Shown piece after piece: positions 9,601 through 16,976 of a stretch of DNA of 64,000 nucleotides. A model generated the notes under the pieces. The model saw only the letters and a program-made list of their open reading frames with translations, was not told where the DNA came from and searched no databases. Every line of letters starts with the position of its first letter. Positions within the stretch are counted from its first letter, which is position 1. Position numbers and translations under genes: made by a program. Source of the stretch: Paradesertivirga sp965650335 (GTDB taxonomy: Bacteria > Bacteroidota > Bacteroidia > Sphingobacteriales > Sphingobacteriaceae); assembly GCA_965650335.1 (NCBI GenBank), contig CBFGOI010000002.1:48894-112893 (forward strand), written 5' to 3'.

Positions 9601-10658
9601 GCTAATACGTCTCTCGAATCTGTGGTACTGTTGCTGCGGTTTGTTACCCATACTTCTATTTTTGTTACTGTTGCAGGAGAAGTAATAATTGGGATATTTT
9701 GTAATGCCTTATTGTAGTTGTTTCTGAAATATTGCGACAGAAAATAATGCTTATTTGCTTCATAGTTATCAGCGGTAATTCTGAACTCGTTTTGTTGCGA
9801 GCCGTTGCTTATGTTAATTTCTCGGGGCTGTGATTTTTGTTGAGAAAAGATACTCGTAACATTTAGACGCCCGAACTGCAGCTGAGTTTTCAAGCCGAAA
9901 AGTGCCTGACTCCCTGTTATTAAGGTTGAGTTTAAAGGAAGGCTTACGTTCCCTGCTTCAATTTTTTGGATTATCTCGTCGGGCCTTCCGGTATAATCGA
10001 GTTTCATTTGATTTTCAAAATCAAATTGAGCCTCGGTGTTATAATTTGTTGTTATCCGCAATTTTTCTCCGATGTTACCAACCACGTTCATCTGGATCCG
10101 CTGATCAAAGTCGAAATTTCCCTGTCTTCTTTGACGCTCGTTAAAAAGAGGATTCTCATTTTTGTTGAGCCTTCCTGCCAAGGTTAATTCTGCACTTCCT
10201 TGCGGTCTGATATCAATCAGCGATCCGCCAAATATCCGCTCGAACGATTTGTTGTTAATTGAAACAGAGGGTATAAATCCGGGTTCATGCGCCTCATTAA
10301 TTGGTGCGTCTGACAGTTTTCGCCAGTAATCCCGTTTTACCTGTTCGTTTTCATATCGTTGATATTCTGCGATGGTTAGATATCTCGGAGCACGGTAAGG
10401 TCTGTCGCCGATCTTTTCCTGAATGATATATCGTTTTGTTACAGGGTCAAAATCAACTGAGCGCTTAACGTTTGCCGGGTTGGGCAGATATAAGCCAGGC
10501 TGAGGCTTAAGATCAAGAATTCTGGAATCTTTAAACGGGTATTTTACTTTCAGACTATCAGATAAAGAATTGCTCACTTGTGCATATCCTCCGCCTGAAA
10601 CGAGAATGAGAAAAAAACAGTAAATCCTTCGTAAGGAAAAGGCAGGTATACTCTTCAA
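3630..10658 (-). CDS. sprA: SprA, outer-membrane translocon of the type IX secretion system
   Basis: SprA is the giant outer-membrane barrel through which T9SS substrates leave the cell; in Flavobacterium it is also needed for gliding. The 2,342-residue length fits the family. A signal peptide is seen at about 1-27 (hydrophobic YCFFLILVSGGGYAQ). The rest is rich in alternating aromatic/polar strands (INFTNVRKIKT, WSANYAFTAYNHRDF), and the protein ends in FNTSFSNFGMSLRFTLQ, a typical C-terminal barrel strand. An in-frame TAA lies just two codons before the TTG at 10658, so TTG is almost certainly the start. It lies 21 bases after ruvA. No other T9SS component was seen in the window. Confidence 0.95.
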   Translation of the reverse strand: MKSIPAFSLRRIYCFFLILVSGGGYAQVSNSLSDSLKVKYPFKDSRILDLKPQPGLYLPNPANVKRSVDFDPVTKRYIIQEKIGDRPYRAPRYLTIAEYQRYENEQVKRDYWRKLSDAPINEAHEPGFIPSVSINNKSFERIFGGSLIDIRPQGSAELTLAGRLNKNENPLFNERQRRQGNFDFDQRIQMNVVGNIGEKLRITTNYNTEAQFDFENQMKLDYTGRPDEIIQKIEAGNVSLPLNSTLITGSQALFGLKTQLQFGRLNVTSIFSQQKSQPREINISNGSQQNEFRITADNYEANKHYFLSQYFRNNYNKALQNIPIITSPATVTKIEVWVTNRSNSTTDSRDVLAFMDLGENSPYNTTLFQGGGSALPAGFQGPGFPQQSNNLLQNLPADARLTNSNSINSYFQGTGGTDNYSKLTYARKLTEREFTLNARLGYISLNSSLNADEVLAVAFRYNVNGVEYQVGEFSTDVPVDPNNPQLLFTKLLKNEILKTNLPTWDLMMKNIYPLGAYQISKNAFNLNIFRLDEETGVEMPLINEGTRTNRKLWIQVTNLDNLNQVGDNRPDGYFDFVEGVTIDPLNGRITFPLVEPFGSDLAKQFVAVSEQNLIDKYVYQQLYDSTRVVAQQLFPRLNRYILKGTYQSEVSSEFQLNAINVPPGSVQVTAGTLPLVEGADFTVDYNSGRVRILNQALLSSGQQIKIKMENNELFGLQQRSLFGSRFDYHASDKLNLGGTIMNLSERPLTPKINIGEEAISNTILGMDANYSSDSRWLTKLVDKLPFLSTKETSSVTFTGEFAKLIPGHPSALDFAGSKNGASYLDDFEGSRSIIDIKSPAGWQISGTPQLFPEAQDLSLAYGFNRARLAFYNIDPLFFNRNNSLTPANIKNDKNEQSNHFVREVIEQEVFPFKQSTTGQPLTLPTFDLAYYPMLRGPYNYTTSGVNPNGTLNNPRSRWGGIFRRLESTDFEALNIEFIEMWVMDPFIYKPGATGGDLYFNLGSISEDILKDGRKSLENGLPGDGDPTKTDQTVWGRIPKLQPVIQAFDNDPSARKFQDVGLDGLNSTDERQFFSPFLSQLNPQAATQLQTDPSSDDFQYYRGNDLDNANAGILKRYERYNGPEGNSKTNEQSQAELGIDNSASTSLPDGEDINRDNNSSLADEYFQYKVSIRPQDMVVGQNYITDKVTSTVKLPNGLSQQVSWYQFKIPIAQYQQKVGNIQDFKSIRFARMFMTDFADTTILRMAKLQLVRGEWRRYNSENTSSKVIADPDLGLNPPLDNSKLDVSTVNIEENGRRTPIPYVVPPGIERERDFSNFRGDTRQNEQSLALNVKNLRDGYGRAAFRTTYNDFRSYKRIEMFVHAEGEQLNDNDVSGFLRIGTDNQDNYYEYQIPLKVTVPGSRDANAIWPEVNKLDIELKLFQAAKAARNNAVDRGTHPGSNIPFVFKDGKNTIIIVGQPDLSKVRIYMVGVRNPLRSSSNPGVDDGMDKSAQVWFNELRLTDFDERGGWAATARLNTKLADFGDVTISGSTSTVGFGSIDKKVSERNRNEDMFFDLSSSLELGKFFPARSGLKVPMFFNFSRQLSTPQYDSRFQDMELNTTLEGLSKNERKTINGIVNDFTRRQSINFTNVRKIKTDPNSKSRLWDIENWSANYAFTAYNHRDFITESALQKTYRAGLAYNYSGQSKNYAPFEKIIKSNMLSLLKDFNFSLLPSMLNFRIDVDRLYSENTLRDNDPNNFIPISTNFNKNFQMSRLYGIGWDLTKSLKLDFNATNYSVIDEPEGRLDGLKRDTVWNNLKKLGRNTDYNHTLNLNYTVPINKIPGLGWTSLVARYGTNFNWRTEPLSTLRIDSINLGNTIQNARTIQLNPSLNFITLYNKFGFIRKANDPNNKGAGKLLLGVLTSLKNITGAYTKTQGTFLPGYLPKSKILGYDLDANAPGWDFIFGGQQDIRGRAVQNGWITRDSLMNQLYITTRKEDLNIRGTIEPIADLRIELTASKSQSFNYSTNFRFSPTNNSFENQSPITTGDFSISYLLFRTAFAKDDKDSGSKLFRQFEANREVISRRLGSLNPNSTGVNGGYSDGYGKNSQDVVIASFLSAYSGKDPDKTRLSGFPKIPIPNWRLTYNGLTKYPFFNNIFASFDVNHTYRSSYNINSFNSLARYQELNGFSNLKDVNDNFLPAYQFSQITLAEQFLPLLGIDFRLKNNLTANFEYRKSRLLSLSLANSQLAQQRDNGITFGLGYRTANFRFPLGLFSGKKLNNDLNFKMDFALNDRKTVIYRADVEDPEISSGAKNITVRPSIDYVLNQRFNLRLFYDGNITKPYTSQTFNTSFSNFGMSLRFTLQ

Positions 10659-10679
10659 CGCCTGTTAGAATTTAGGTAA

Positions 10680-11264
10680 TTATATGGTTTTCAGGGCAAT
10701 CTTTATCAACTGTTCAACTGATAAACTTTCAGATGACAATTTTATTGCGCTGTCTAATGCTTTTTCAGCTGTATTTTTCGCAAAGCCTAACATTATAAGT
10801 GCCGACAAGGCTTCGTCTTTAGCTGTATAGTACTGTGGTGCAGATGTTAGGGTTTCTAGCCCCTCTTTTTTCAGTTTGTCCTGCAGCTCCAGGATTAAGC
10901 GTTGAGCCGATTTCGGTCCAATTCCTTTAATTCGCTGCATCTGAGACACATCGCCTTTTACAATGGCAGTTTGAATCTCATCGGGAGTGACGGATGACAA
11001 GATCATTCGACCTGTTCCCGGCCCAATGCCGGACACGGAAATCAAGTGAAGAAACAGGCGTCTTTCACCTTCTTCTGCAAAGCCATACAGCGTATGCGCA
11101 TCTTCCTTTACATGCAGCCAGGTATAAAGCTTACATTTTTCCTGATTTGCAAGTTTGGAGTACGTATTAAGTGAGATGTTAATGTGATATCCAATCCCAT
11201 TAGTATCAATTACCACATAAGTGGCACACTTAAAAACTAGTTTTCCATCGATATAAGCGTACAT
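10680..11264 (-). CDS. ruvA: Holliday junction branch migration protein RuvA
   Basis: RuvA binds four-way DNA junctions and loads the RuvB helicase during recombination repair. The 194-residue product has the three family domains: an N-terminal OB fold (1-65), a helix-hairpin-helix region with two GIG turns (SVSGIGPG near 77-83, RIKGIGPK at 111-118) and a C-terminal RuvB-binding helix bundle after a linker near 140. The ATG overlaps the maeB stop by one base, so it is coupled to maeB and precedes sprA. ruvB is not in the window. Confidence 0.97.
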   Translation of the reverse strand: MYAYIDGKLVFKCATYVVIDTNGIGYHINISLNTYSKLANQEKCKLYTWLHVKEDAHTLYGFAEEGERRLFLHLISVSGIGPGTGRMILSSVTPDEIQTAIVKGDVSQMQRIKGIGPKSAQRLILELQDKLKKEGLETLTSAPQYYTAKDEALSALIMLGFAKNTAEKALDSAIKLSSESLSVEQLIKIALKTI

Positions 11265-13585
11265 TATATTTTTTTTCTGCGACTAAAAATTCCTGTTTTC
11301 TTTCTGTTAAGCAGTTGTTCTTGTTTTGATTGAGCATCTACCACTGCAATGGTAACCATGTTAACAATTTCGCGAACAGAACTTCCCATTTGCAAAACAT
11401 GAACGGCTTTATTCAATCCCAATAAAATAGGGCCAACGGCTTCAGCTTCACCAAGCTCTTGTAATAGCTTATATGCAATGTTCCCTGATTCCAGATTTGG
11501 AAATACCAGCGTATTGGCCGGCGCGTCTGAAAGCGTACAAAAAGGGAAGATATCTTTTAGCAGGGAATTGTTTATTGCAAAATTTGCCTGCATCTCGCCG
11601 TCAACTGTAATTTCGGGATGATGTTCATGCAAAATGCGTACAGCTTCTCTTGTTTTATCAGGCACTTCACCTTCATTTGAACCAAAGTTGGAATAGGATA
11701 GTATTGCGATACGCGGATTAATATTGAATTTACGTACTGAGTTATCTAATAAAATCGTAAGATCTACTAATTCTTCGATAGTAGGATTTTTATTTATAGT
11801 TGTATCACCAAAAAATACAGGTCCCTTTTTGGTTAACATCATATACATTCCTGCCACCCGGTTAACACCTTCTTCAGTTCCTATCACCTGCAGAGCGGGT
11901 CTAACCGTTACTCCATAGTCTTTTGTTAATCCTGAAATCAGGGCATCGGCTTCGCCGAATTCAACCATGCAAGCGCCGTAATAATTTCTGTCGAGTAAAA
12001 GTTTTCTGGCTTCGAATAAGGTGATTCCTTTGCGCTGACGCTTTTTGTAAAGCAGTTGTGCGAACTGCTCAACCTTTGCCAGCTCCTCAGCAGGTTCAAT
12101 GATCTGTACTCCGTCAAGATCAAGCCCCGTTTCTTTTAGAATGGCCTTGATTTTGGCTTTGTTTCCTAATAAAATAGGCCGGGCAATACCTTCATCTTTT
12201 ACAATCTGAGCGGCCTTTAAAATTTTATAATGATCGGCTTCTGCGAAGACGATACATTTTGGATCCGACTTCGCTTTGCTGCTTAATCCGCGTAAAAGCG
12301 CATCCTCGGTTCCAAGTCTCCGGTTTAATTCATCGGCGTAAGCTTCCCAATTGCTGATGGTTTTGCGGGCAATTCCTGAGTCAATAGCTGCTTTAGCCAC
12401 TGCTACGGAGACCGATGTAATTAGCCTCGGATCCATCGGTTTAGGAATGATATAATCCTTGCCGAAGCTTATATTTTTTTTGTTATTGTACGCCAGGTTT
12501 ACCGACTCGGGAACGGTTTTTTTAGCCAGTTCTGCAATTGCTTTAACCGCGGCAATTTTCATTTCTTCGTTGATGCCAGTAGCTCTTACATCCATTGCAC
12601 CACGAAAAATGTAGGGGAATCCTAAAACGTTATTAACCTGGTTTGGATAATCCGAACGTCCCGTGGCCATAATTACATCTTTTCTGGCATTAACGGCAAG
12701 TTCGTATGCAATTTCGGGGTTTGGATTTGCCATGGCGAAAACGATAGGGTTTTTTGCCATCGTTTTAAGCATTTCGGGGCTCAATACATCGGAAGTAGAA
12801 AGACCAATAAATACATCCGAATCTTTCATCGCCTCGGCAAGTGTATTTATATCCCTGCTAGTCGCGAATTCCGCTTTTATTGGCTCTAGTTTTTCACGGT
12901 CTTTACGAATAACTCCCGACCGGTCAACCATTACCATGTTTTCTTTCAAAGCCCCAAGGCTTACATACAGTCGTGAGCAAGAAATAGCTGCGGCACCGGC
13001 ACCGTTGATTACTATTTTAACTTTATCCAGTTTTTTTCTTTGAATTTCGCAAGCATTGAGAAGGGCGGCTGCGGAAATTATTGCAGTACCGTGCTGATCG
13101 TCATGCATCACCGGAATGTTCATTTCGGCTTTTAAGCGACGTTCTATTTCAAAACATTCTGGTGCTTTTATATCTTCAAGGTTGATGCCCCCAAAGGTTG
13201 GCTCGAGCGCTTTCACGATCTTTACAAATTCATCAACATCTTTTGTGTTAAGCTCAAGGTCGAACACATCAATATCTGCGAAAATTTTAAATAATAAGCC
13301 TTTTCCTTCCATCACCGGCTTACCGGCTTCGGGTCCGATATCCCCCAACCCAAGCACCGCAGTTCCATTGCTGATCACGGCAACAAGATTTCCTTTTGCG
13401 GTATATTTATAAACGTCATCAACATTATCGGCTATACGGAGACAAGGTTCTGCTACTCCGGGCGAATAAGCTAAAGTAAGATCGCGTTGTGAATTGGTAG
13501 GCTTGGTAGGAACAACTTCTATTTTTCCAGGTCGCCCTTGAGAATGGTAGTCAAGAGCATCCTGTTTACGATTAATTTTACTCAT
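11264..13585 (-). CDS. maeB: NADP-dependent malic enzyme with C-terminal phosphotransacetylase domain
   Basis: The enzyme decarboxylates malate to pyruvate with reduction of NADP. The 773-residue protein has a malic N domain (TLAYSPGVAEPC, then GKPVMEGKGLLFKIFADIDV), an NAD(P)-binding domain (VINGAGAAAISCSRLY) and, from about residue 430, a phosphate acetyltransferase-like domain ending GPILLGLNKAVHVLQMG. In MaeB proteins this last domain is usually regulatory and not catalytic. A TTG 57 bases upstream is rejected because MSKINRKQDALDYHS at 13585 matches the family N-terminus. First gene of maeB-ruvA-sprA. Confidence 0.96.
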   Translation of the reverse strand: MSKINRKQDALDYHSQGRPGKIEVVPTKPTNSQRDLTLAYSPGVAEPCLRIADNVDDVYKYTAKGNLVAVISNGTAVLGLGDIGPEAGKPVMEGKGLLFKIFADIDVFDLELNTKDVDEFVKIVKALEPTFGGINLEDIKAPECFEIERRLKAEMNIPVMHDDQHGTAIISAAALLNACEIQRKKLDKVKIVINGAGAAAISCSRLYVSLGALKENMVMVDRSGVIRKDREKLEPIKAEFATSRDINTLAEAMKDSDVFIGLSTSDVLSPEMLKTMAKNPIVFAMANPNPEIAYELAVNARKDVIMATGRSDYPNQVNNVLGFPYIFRGAMDVRATGINEEMKIAAVKAIAELAKKTVPESVNLAYNNKKNISFGKDYIIPKPMDPRLITSVSVAVAKAAIDSGIARKTISNWEAYADELNRRLGTEDALLRGLSSKAKSDPKCIVFAEADHYKILKAAQIVKDEGIARPILLGNKAKIKAILKETGLDLDGVQIIEPAEELAKVEQFAQLLYKKRQRKGITLFEARKLLLDRNYYGACMVEFGEADALISGLTKDYGVTVRPALQVIGTEEGVNRVAGMYMMLTKKGPVFFGDTTINKNPTIEELVDLTILLDNSVRKFNINPRIAILSYSNFGSNEGEVPDKTREAVRILHEHHPEITVDGEMQANFAINNSLLKDIFPFCTLSDAPANTLVFPNLESGNIAYKLLQELGEAEAVGPILLGLNKAVHVLQMGSSVREIVNMVTIAVVDAQSKQEQLLNRKKTGIFSRRKKI

Positions 13586-13684
13586 TAGATTTATCGCTTG
13601 GTGAGGCACCTGTAAAATTACGAATCTAATTTTGCGGGGCAACGGTTTGAGCGAAATAATAAAAGATTTCTCTCTTGGGCTAAA

Positions 13685-14851
13685 TCACCCCTGAATGATC
13701 TTTAAAACCATTCCGGTTTGTACTGAGTAATGCTTTAACTTGTTTATAATTTTAATTTCTTCTTCGGTGCTGTTAAACTTTTCAGCAATTGAATCCAGCG
13801 TATCGCCTTCTTGTACTCTGTATGAAAAAGATACATCGCGGTGCACATACTTTGACGACTTTGGAAGGTCGCTTGCAGGTACCTGGTAAGAAAGCATTAG
13901 GTCGCCCTCTACAGGTGAAGTCTTCAGCATTTCCTCGCGTAACGCTGTGTATATATATGATTTAATCTCAGGAATAATCAATTTTTTAGGATCGTTTGCT
14001 GATCCGCCGATAATCAGATTTTTGTAGGATGGATTTAAAAGCGCAAGCATATCAATGTCTATGTTCGCTGCTTTTGAAATGCTCCAAAGAGACACTTTTC
14101 TATTTACAGTAAGGGTATTCGTAAAAATGTTGAGATTTGTTTCTGAAGGGTAAATACCGTGTTTCTTATAGTTGTTCATGATATAAACAGTGGCTATAAA
14201 AGACGGCACATAGTTTTGCGTTTCTGCAGGCAAGTATTTCCGTATGGCCCAGTAATCCAGGTTTCCGCCCCCGGCATCTTCCCTGGCCCATTTTATTCTG
14301 TTATGACCGCAATTATATGAAGCAATAGCCAATAACCAGTCGTTATACATTTGGTAGGATTTAAGAAGGTAATCAGCAGCTGCTTCAGAAGCTAAAACCG
14401 GATCTTTTCTTTCGTCAAGAGTGTCGTTAATAGTTAGGCCGTAAATTTTGCCAACGGGTTCAATAAACTGCCATAAGCCAGTTGCACCAACCCACGACTG
14501 GGCATTTGCGTTTAACGAAGATTCTACAACAGATAGGTATTTAAGTTCGGAGGGAAGGCCTTTTTCTTTAAATACACGTTCATATATGGGGAAATAATAT
14601 TTTGAAAGACCCAGTACTTTTGAGAAACGCGCTTTTTGAGATGCATACGTTTCAATTAGCCTTTGTACCGGTTCGTTGTATGTAAGAGGAACAGTTTTTT
14701 GTAAGTTTTCGAGGGTCAGGCGGTAAGCAGGGTCGACGGAGGTCGTACTGTTAATTGTAATCTTTTTTTCTGATGCTTTGGTTTCCAGCGAAAATCCCAA
14801 TAATCCCACTCCGCTGAACAAAACCAAAGTATAGGTTAATGCTCTTTTCAT
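13685..14851 (-). CDS. MltD-like lytic transglycosylase with LysM domain
   Basis: The 388-residue protein has an N-terminal hydrophobic segment (about 5-22), an SLT/lysozyme-like domain with the catalytic Glu in LKYLSVVESSLNANA (E110), the follow-up motifs GATGLWQFIEPVGKIYGL and ASYNCGHNRI, and a C-terminal LysM (YRVQEGDTLDSIAEKFN) that binds peptidoglycan. Such enzymes cut the MurNAc-GlcNAc bond with anhydro-ring formation. ATG 14851 is preferred over the TTG one codon upstream. It lies between gatA and maeB, each with a short gap. MltD-like describes domain order, not proven orthology. Confidence 0.9.
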   Translation of the reverse strand: MKRALTYTLVLFSGVGLLGFSLETKASEKKITINSTTSVDPAYRLTLENLQKTVPLTYNEPVQRLIETYASQKARFSKVLGLSKYYFPIYERVFKEKGLPSELKYLSVVESSLNANAQSWVGATGLWQFIEPVGKIYGLTINDTLDERKDPVLASEAAADYLLKSYQMYNDWLLAIASYNCGHNRIKWAREDAGGGNLDYWAIRKYLPAETQNYVPSFIATVYIMNNYKKHGIYPSETNLNIFTNTLTVNRKVSLWSISKAANIDIDMLALLNPSYKNLIIGGSANDPKKLIIPEIKSYIYTALREEMLKTSPVEGDLMLSYQVPASDLPKSSKYVHRDVSFSYRVQEGDTLDSIAEKFNSTEEEIKIINKLKHYSVQTGMVLKIIQG

Positions 14852-14899
14852 CAATTTTACTAGTTTGGCACCAATGCCGTTAAATATCAGTGCCTTTTA

Positions 14900-16339
14900 C
14901 TAAATTACCTGTTTTTTTGTTACATTCAAAACGTATTTAGAAAAGGAAAGTAGTTCTGACTCTCCAAAACGTTTCCCAATAAATTGTATACCTATCGGTA
15001 AATTCGTTTTGCTTGTTCCAACAGGCAATGATATTGCCGGAATTCCGGCCAATGAGGCTTGAACAGTGAAGATATCAGCCAGATACATTACCACCGGATC
15101 ATCTATTTTTTCCCCAATTCCAAATGCCGGTCCGGGTGTTGTGGGCAACAAAATAAAATCATGATTCCTGAGGATCTCCTCAGTTTTCTCGCGAATAAGT
15201 CGCCTTACTTTTTGTGCTTTCCCATAAAATGCATCGTAATGTCCCGCACTTAATACAAAGGTTCCGAGCAGAATGCGTCGTTTTACCTCTTCACCAAATC
15301 CCTCTGAGCGGGATTTCTTATAGGTGCTTTCCAGGTCAACAGCATTCGGACTCCTATAGCCATAATGCACTCCGTCATAACGAGCCAAATTTGATGACGA
15401 CTCGGCCATTGTAAGGATATAATAAGTTGGCACAACATAGTCGAGGTATGGAAAAGAAATAGGCTCAACTTCATGCCCCTCTTCGAGCAGGCGCTTGATA
15501 GTACTTTCTGTCAGTGCTTTAATTTCCGGATCTAAACCTTCGCTATGCAAGGTTTCGGGTAAATAGGCTATGCGTTTTTTCCCTGACGAATTCAGGTTTT
15601 GCGAATATGCCGGGACTGGAAGAGTAGAGCAGGTGCTGTCATACTCATCATGTCCTGCAATTACTTCTAAAAGTAAAGCTGCATCTTCTACTGAATTTGT
15701 TATAGGGCCTACCTGATCGAAAGATGAGGCGTAGGCAATAATTCCATGGCGTGAAACTCTGCCATAGGTGGGTTTTAGTCCGACAACCCCACAAAAAGCG
15801 GCGGGTTGCCTTACCGAGCCTCCTGTGTCTGTGCCTAAAGATGCCATACATAAGCCAGCCTGAACGGCAACTGCAGAACCGCCAGAAGAACCTCCAGGGA
15901 CTTTGGTATTATCAGCATCGTTTTTAACGGGCCCGAAGTAAGAGTTTTCATTCGAGCCACCCATCGCAAACTCGTCACAGTTTTGCCTACCGATTATAAT
16001 AGCATCCTCAGCCAAAATGCGTTCTACGACTGTGGATGAAAAGATTGAATTATAATTTTGCAGAATTTTGGAGCCTGCAGAGACATTATGATCTTTATAG
16101 CAGATCAAATCTTTGATCCCAAGAATCATCCCTCCAAGTTTCCCTGCTGTGCCATTCAATATTTTAGCCTGAATCTCAGCTGCTTTGGCTTTGGCTTCAT
16201 CAGCATAAACCTCCACAAAAGCATTTAAATGCTTTTTTTCCTCTATTCGTTGTAAATAATCCTGAACAAGTTCGACTAACTGAATTTTACCTTCTTTTAT
16301 CTCTGTTTGGACAGATTTTAGAGATGAGTACTGATGCAT
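14900..16339 (-). CDS. gatA: Asp-tRNA(Asn)/Glu-tRNA(Gln) amidotransferase subunit A
   Basis: GatA liberates ammonia from glutamine to amidate mischarged Glu-tRNA(Gln) or Asp-tRNA(Asn). The amidase triad is visible: Lys76 in LGIKDLI, the cis-Ser in PGGSSGGSAVAVQAG (151-152) and the nucleophile Ser175 in TDTGGSVRQPAAFCG. The 479-residue length is normal. gatB and gatC are not in the window, so the complex is encoded at separate loci. The ATG at 16339 is supported by the family-like N-terminus. Confidence 0.96.
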   Translation of the reverse strand: MHQYSSLKSVQTEIKEGKIQLVELVQDYLQRIEEKKHLNAFVEVYADEAKAKAAEIQAKILNGTAGKLGGMILGIKDLICYKDHNVSAGSKILQNYNSIFSSTVVERILAEDAIIIGRQNCDEFAMGGSNENSYFGPVKNDADNTKVPGGSSGGSAVAVQAGLCMASLGTDTGGSVRQPAAFCGVVGLKPTYGRVSRHGIIAYASSFDQVGPITNSVEDAALLLEVIAGHDEYDSTCSTLPVPAYSQNLNSSGKKRIAYLPETLHSEGLDPEIKALTESTIKRLLEEGHEVEPISFPYLDYVVPTYYILTMAESSSNLARYDGVHYGYRSPNAVDLESTYKKSRSEGFGEEVKRRILLGTFVLSAGHYDAFYGKAQKVRRLIREKTEEILRNHDFILLPTTPGPAFGIGEKIDDPVVMYLADIFTVQASLAGIPAISLPVGTSKTNLPIGIQFIGKRFGESELLSFSKYVLNVTKKQVI

Positions 16340-16456
16340 GCCGTGAAATTACGCATTTCTGTGAAATGAAAGCAATAATGCTTCATTCATTGAAATTTTT
16401 TAAATTGAAAAACCTCATCCAGTTATGAATGAGGTTAGAATATCTGTTTTCGAGAA

Positions 16457-16651
16457 TTATAGATCGCGGCGGTCAGCGTCTTTCGTTGCTGCAGGCTCAC
16501 CATCTTTTCCTTCTTTAAACTCTTTTACTCCGCGGCCTAATCCACGCATTAATTCCGGGATTTTTTTACCACCGAATAATAAAAGAAGTGCCACAACAAT
16601 TAAAATAATTTCCGGTGCACCTAAGCCTGCTAAAAAAATACTACTTACCAT
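16457..16651 (-). CDS. tatA: TatA-like twin-arginine translocase subunit (second copy)
   Basis: A 64-residue protein: one membrane helix (about 8-22, APEIILIVVALLLLFGGKKI), the FGGKKIPEL hinge and an amphipathic helix GLGRGVKEFKEG, which is the TatA/TatE layout. TatA forms the pore-like oligomer of the Tat pathway, which exports folded proteins. It starts 2 bases after the preceding tatA gene and is clearly a tandem paralogue with a shorter tail. No tatC was found in the window. A TatE-like or accessory role is also possible. Confidence 0.9.
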   Translation of the reverse strand: MVSSIFLAGLGAPEIILIVVALLLLFGGKKIPELMRGLGRGVKEFKEGKDGEPAATKDADRRDL

Positions 16652-16653
16652 TT

Positions 16654-16923
16654 TTATAATTTTGACTGTGTCTGATCTGTGTTGGTTTCCTGACTTGATG
16701 AACCAGTGACATCAATATTCATGTCATCATGTACGGAATTTATATTACGATGGATTTCTCTCTTTACTCCATCCGACGCGTCTTTGAATTCGCGAATGCC
16801 TTTTCCTAATCCGCGGGCCAGTTCAGGAAGCTTTTTGCCCCCGAAAAGCAATAGTATGGCCAGCATGATTAACATTATCTCCGGGGTTCCCATATTAAGG
16901 AATAAAAAAATCGAGCTCAACAT
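16654..16923 (-). CDS. tatA: TatA-like twin-arginine translocase subunit (first copy)
   Basis: An 89-residue protein with helix GTPEIMLIMLAILLLFGGKK, hinge FGGKKLPEL, amphipathic helix ARGLGKGIREFKDA and a longer acidic/polar tail. ATG 16923 is chosen over the TTG two codons upstream. A -7 box (16943-16950) lies 19 bases before the ATG. It leads the two-gene tatA unit. The C-terminal tail has none of the extended helices of TatB, so TatA is the better label. Confidence 0.9.
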   Translation of the reverse strand: MLSSIFLFLNMGTPEIMLIMLAILLLFGGKKLPELARGLGKGIREFKDASDGVKREIHRNINSVHDDMNIDVTGSSSQETNTDQTQSKL

Positions 16924-16942
16924 TATCAATCAATTAAGTTTG

Positions 16943-16950
16943 CAAATATA
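16943..16950 (-). promoter_or_regulatory. Promoter -7 box upstream of the tatA pair
   Basis: On the minus strand TATATTTG matches TAnnTTTG and ends 19 bases before the tatA ATG. No exact TTTG is found at 19-21 bases upstream, so only half of the promoter is supported. Confidence 0.45.
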
Positions 16951-16976
16951 ACTATATATACGATGTAAATTCTATT

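Noticed and set aside
12663..13043. 126-residue plus-strand frame inside maeB
   Set aside because: Shadow of the malic enzyme frame; Ser/Ala/Ile-rich without recognisable motif.
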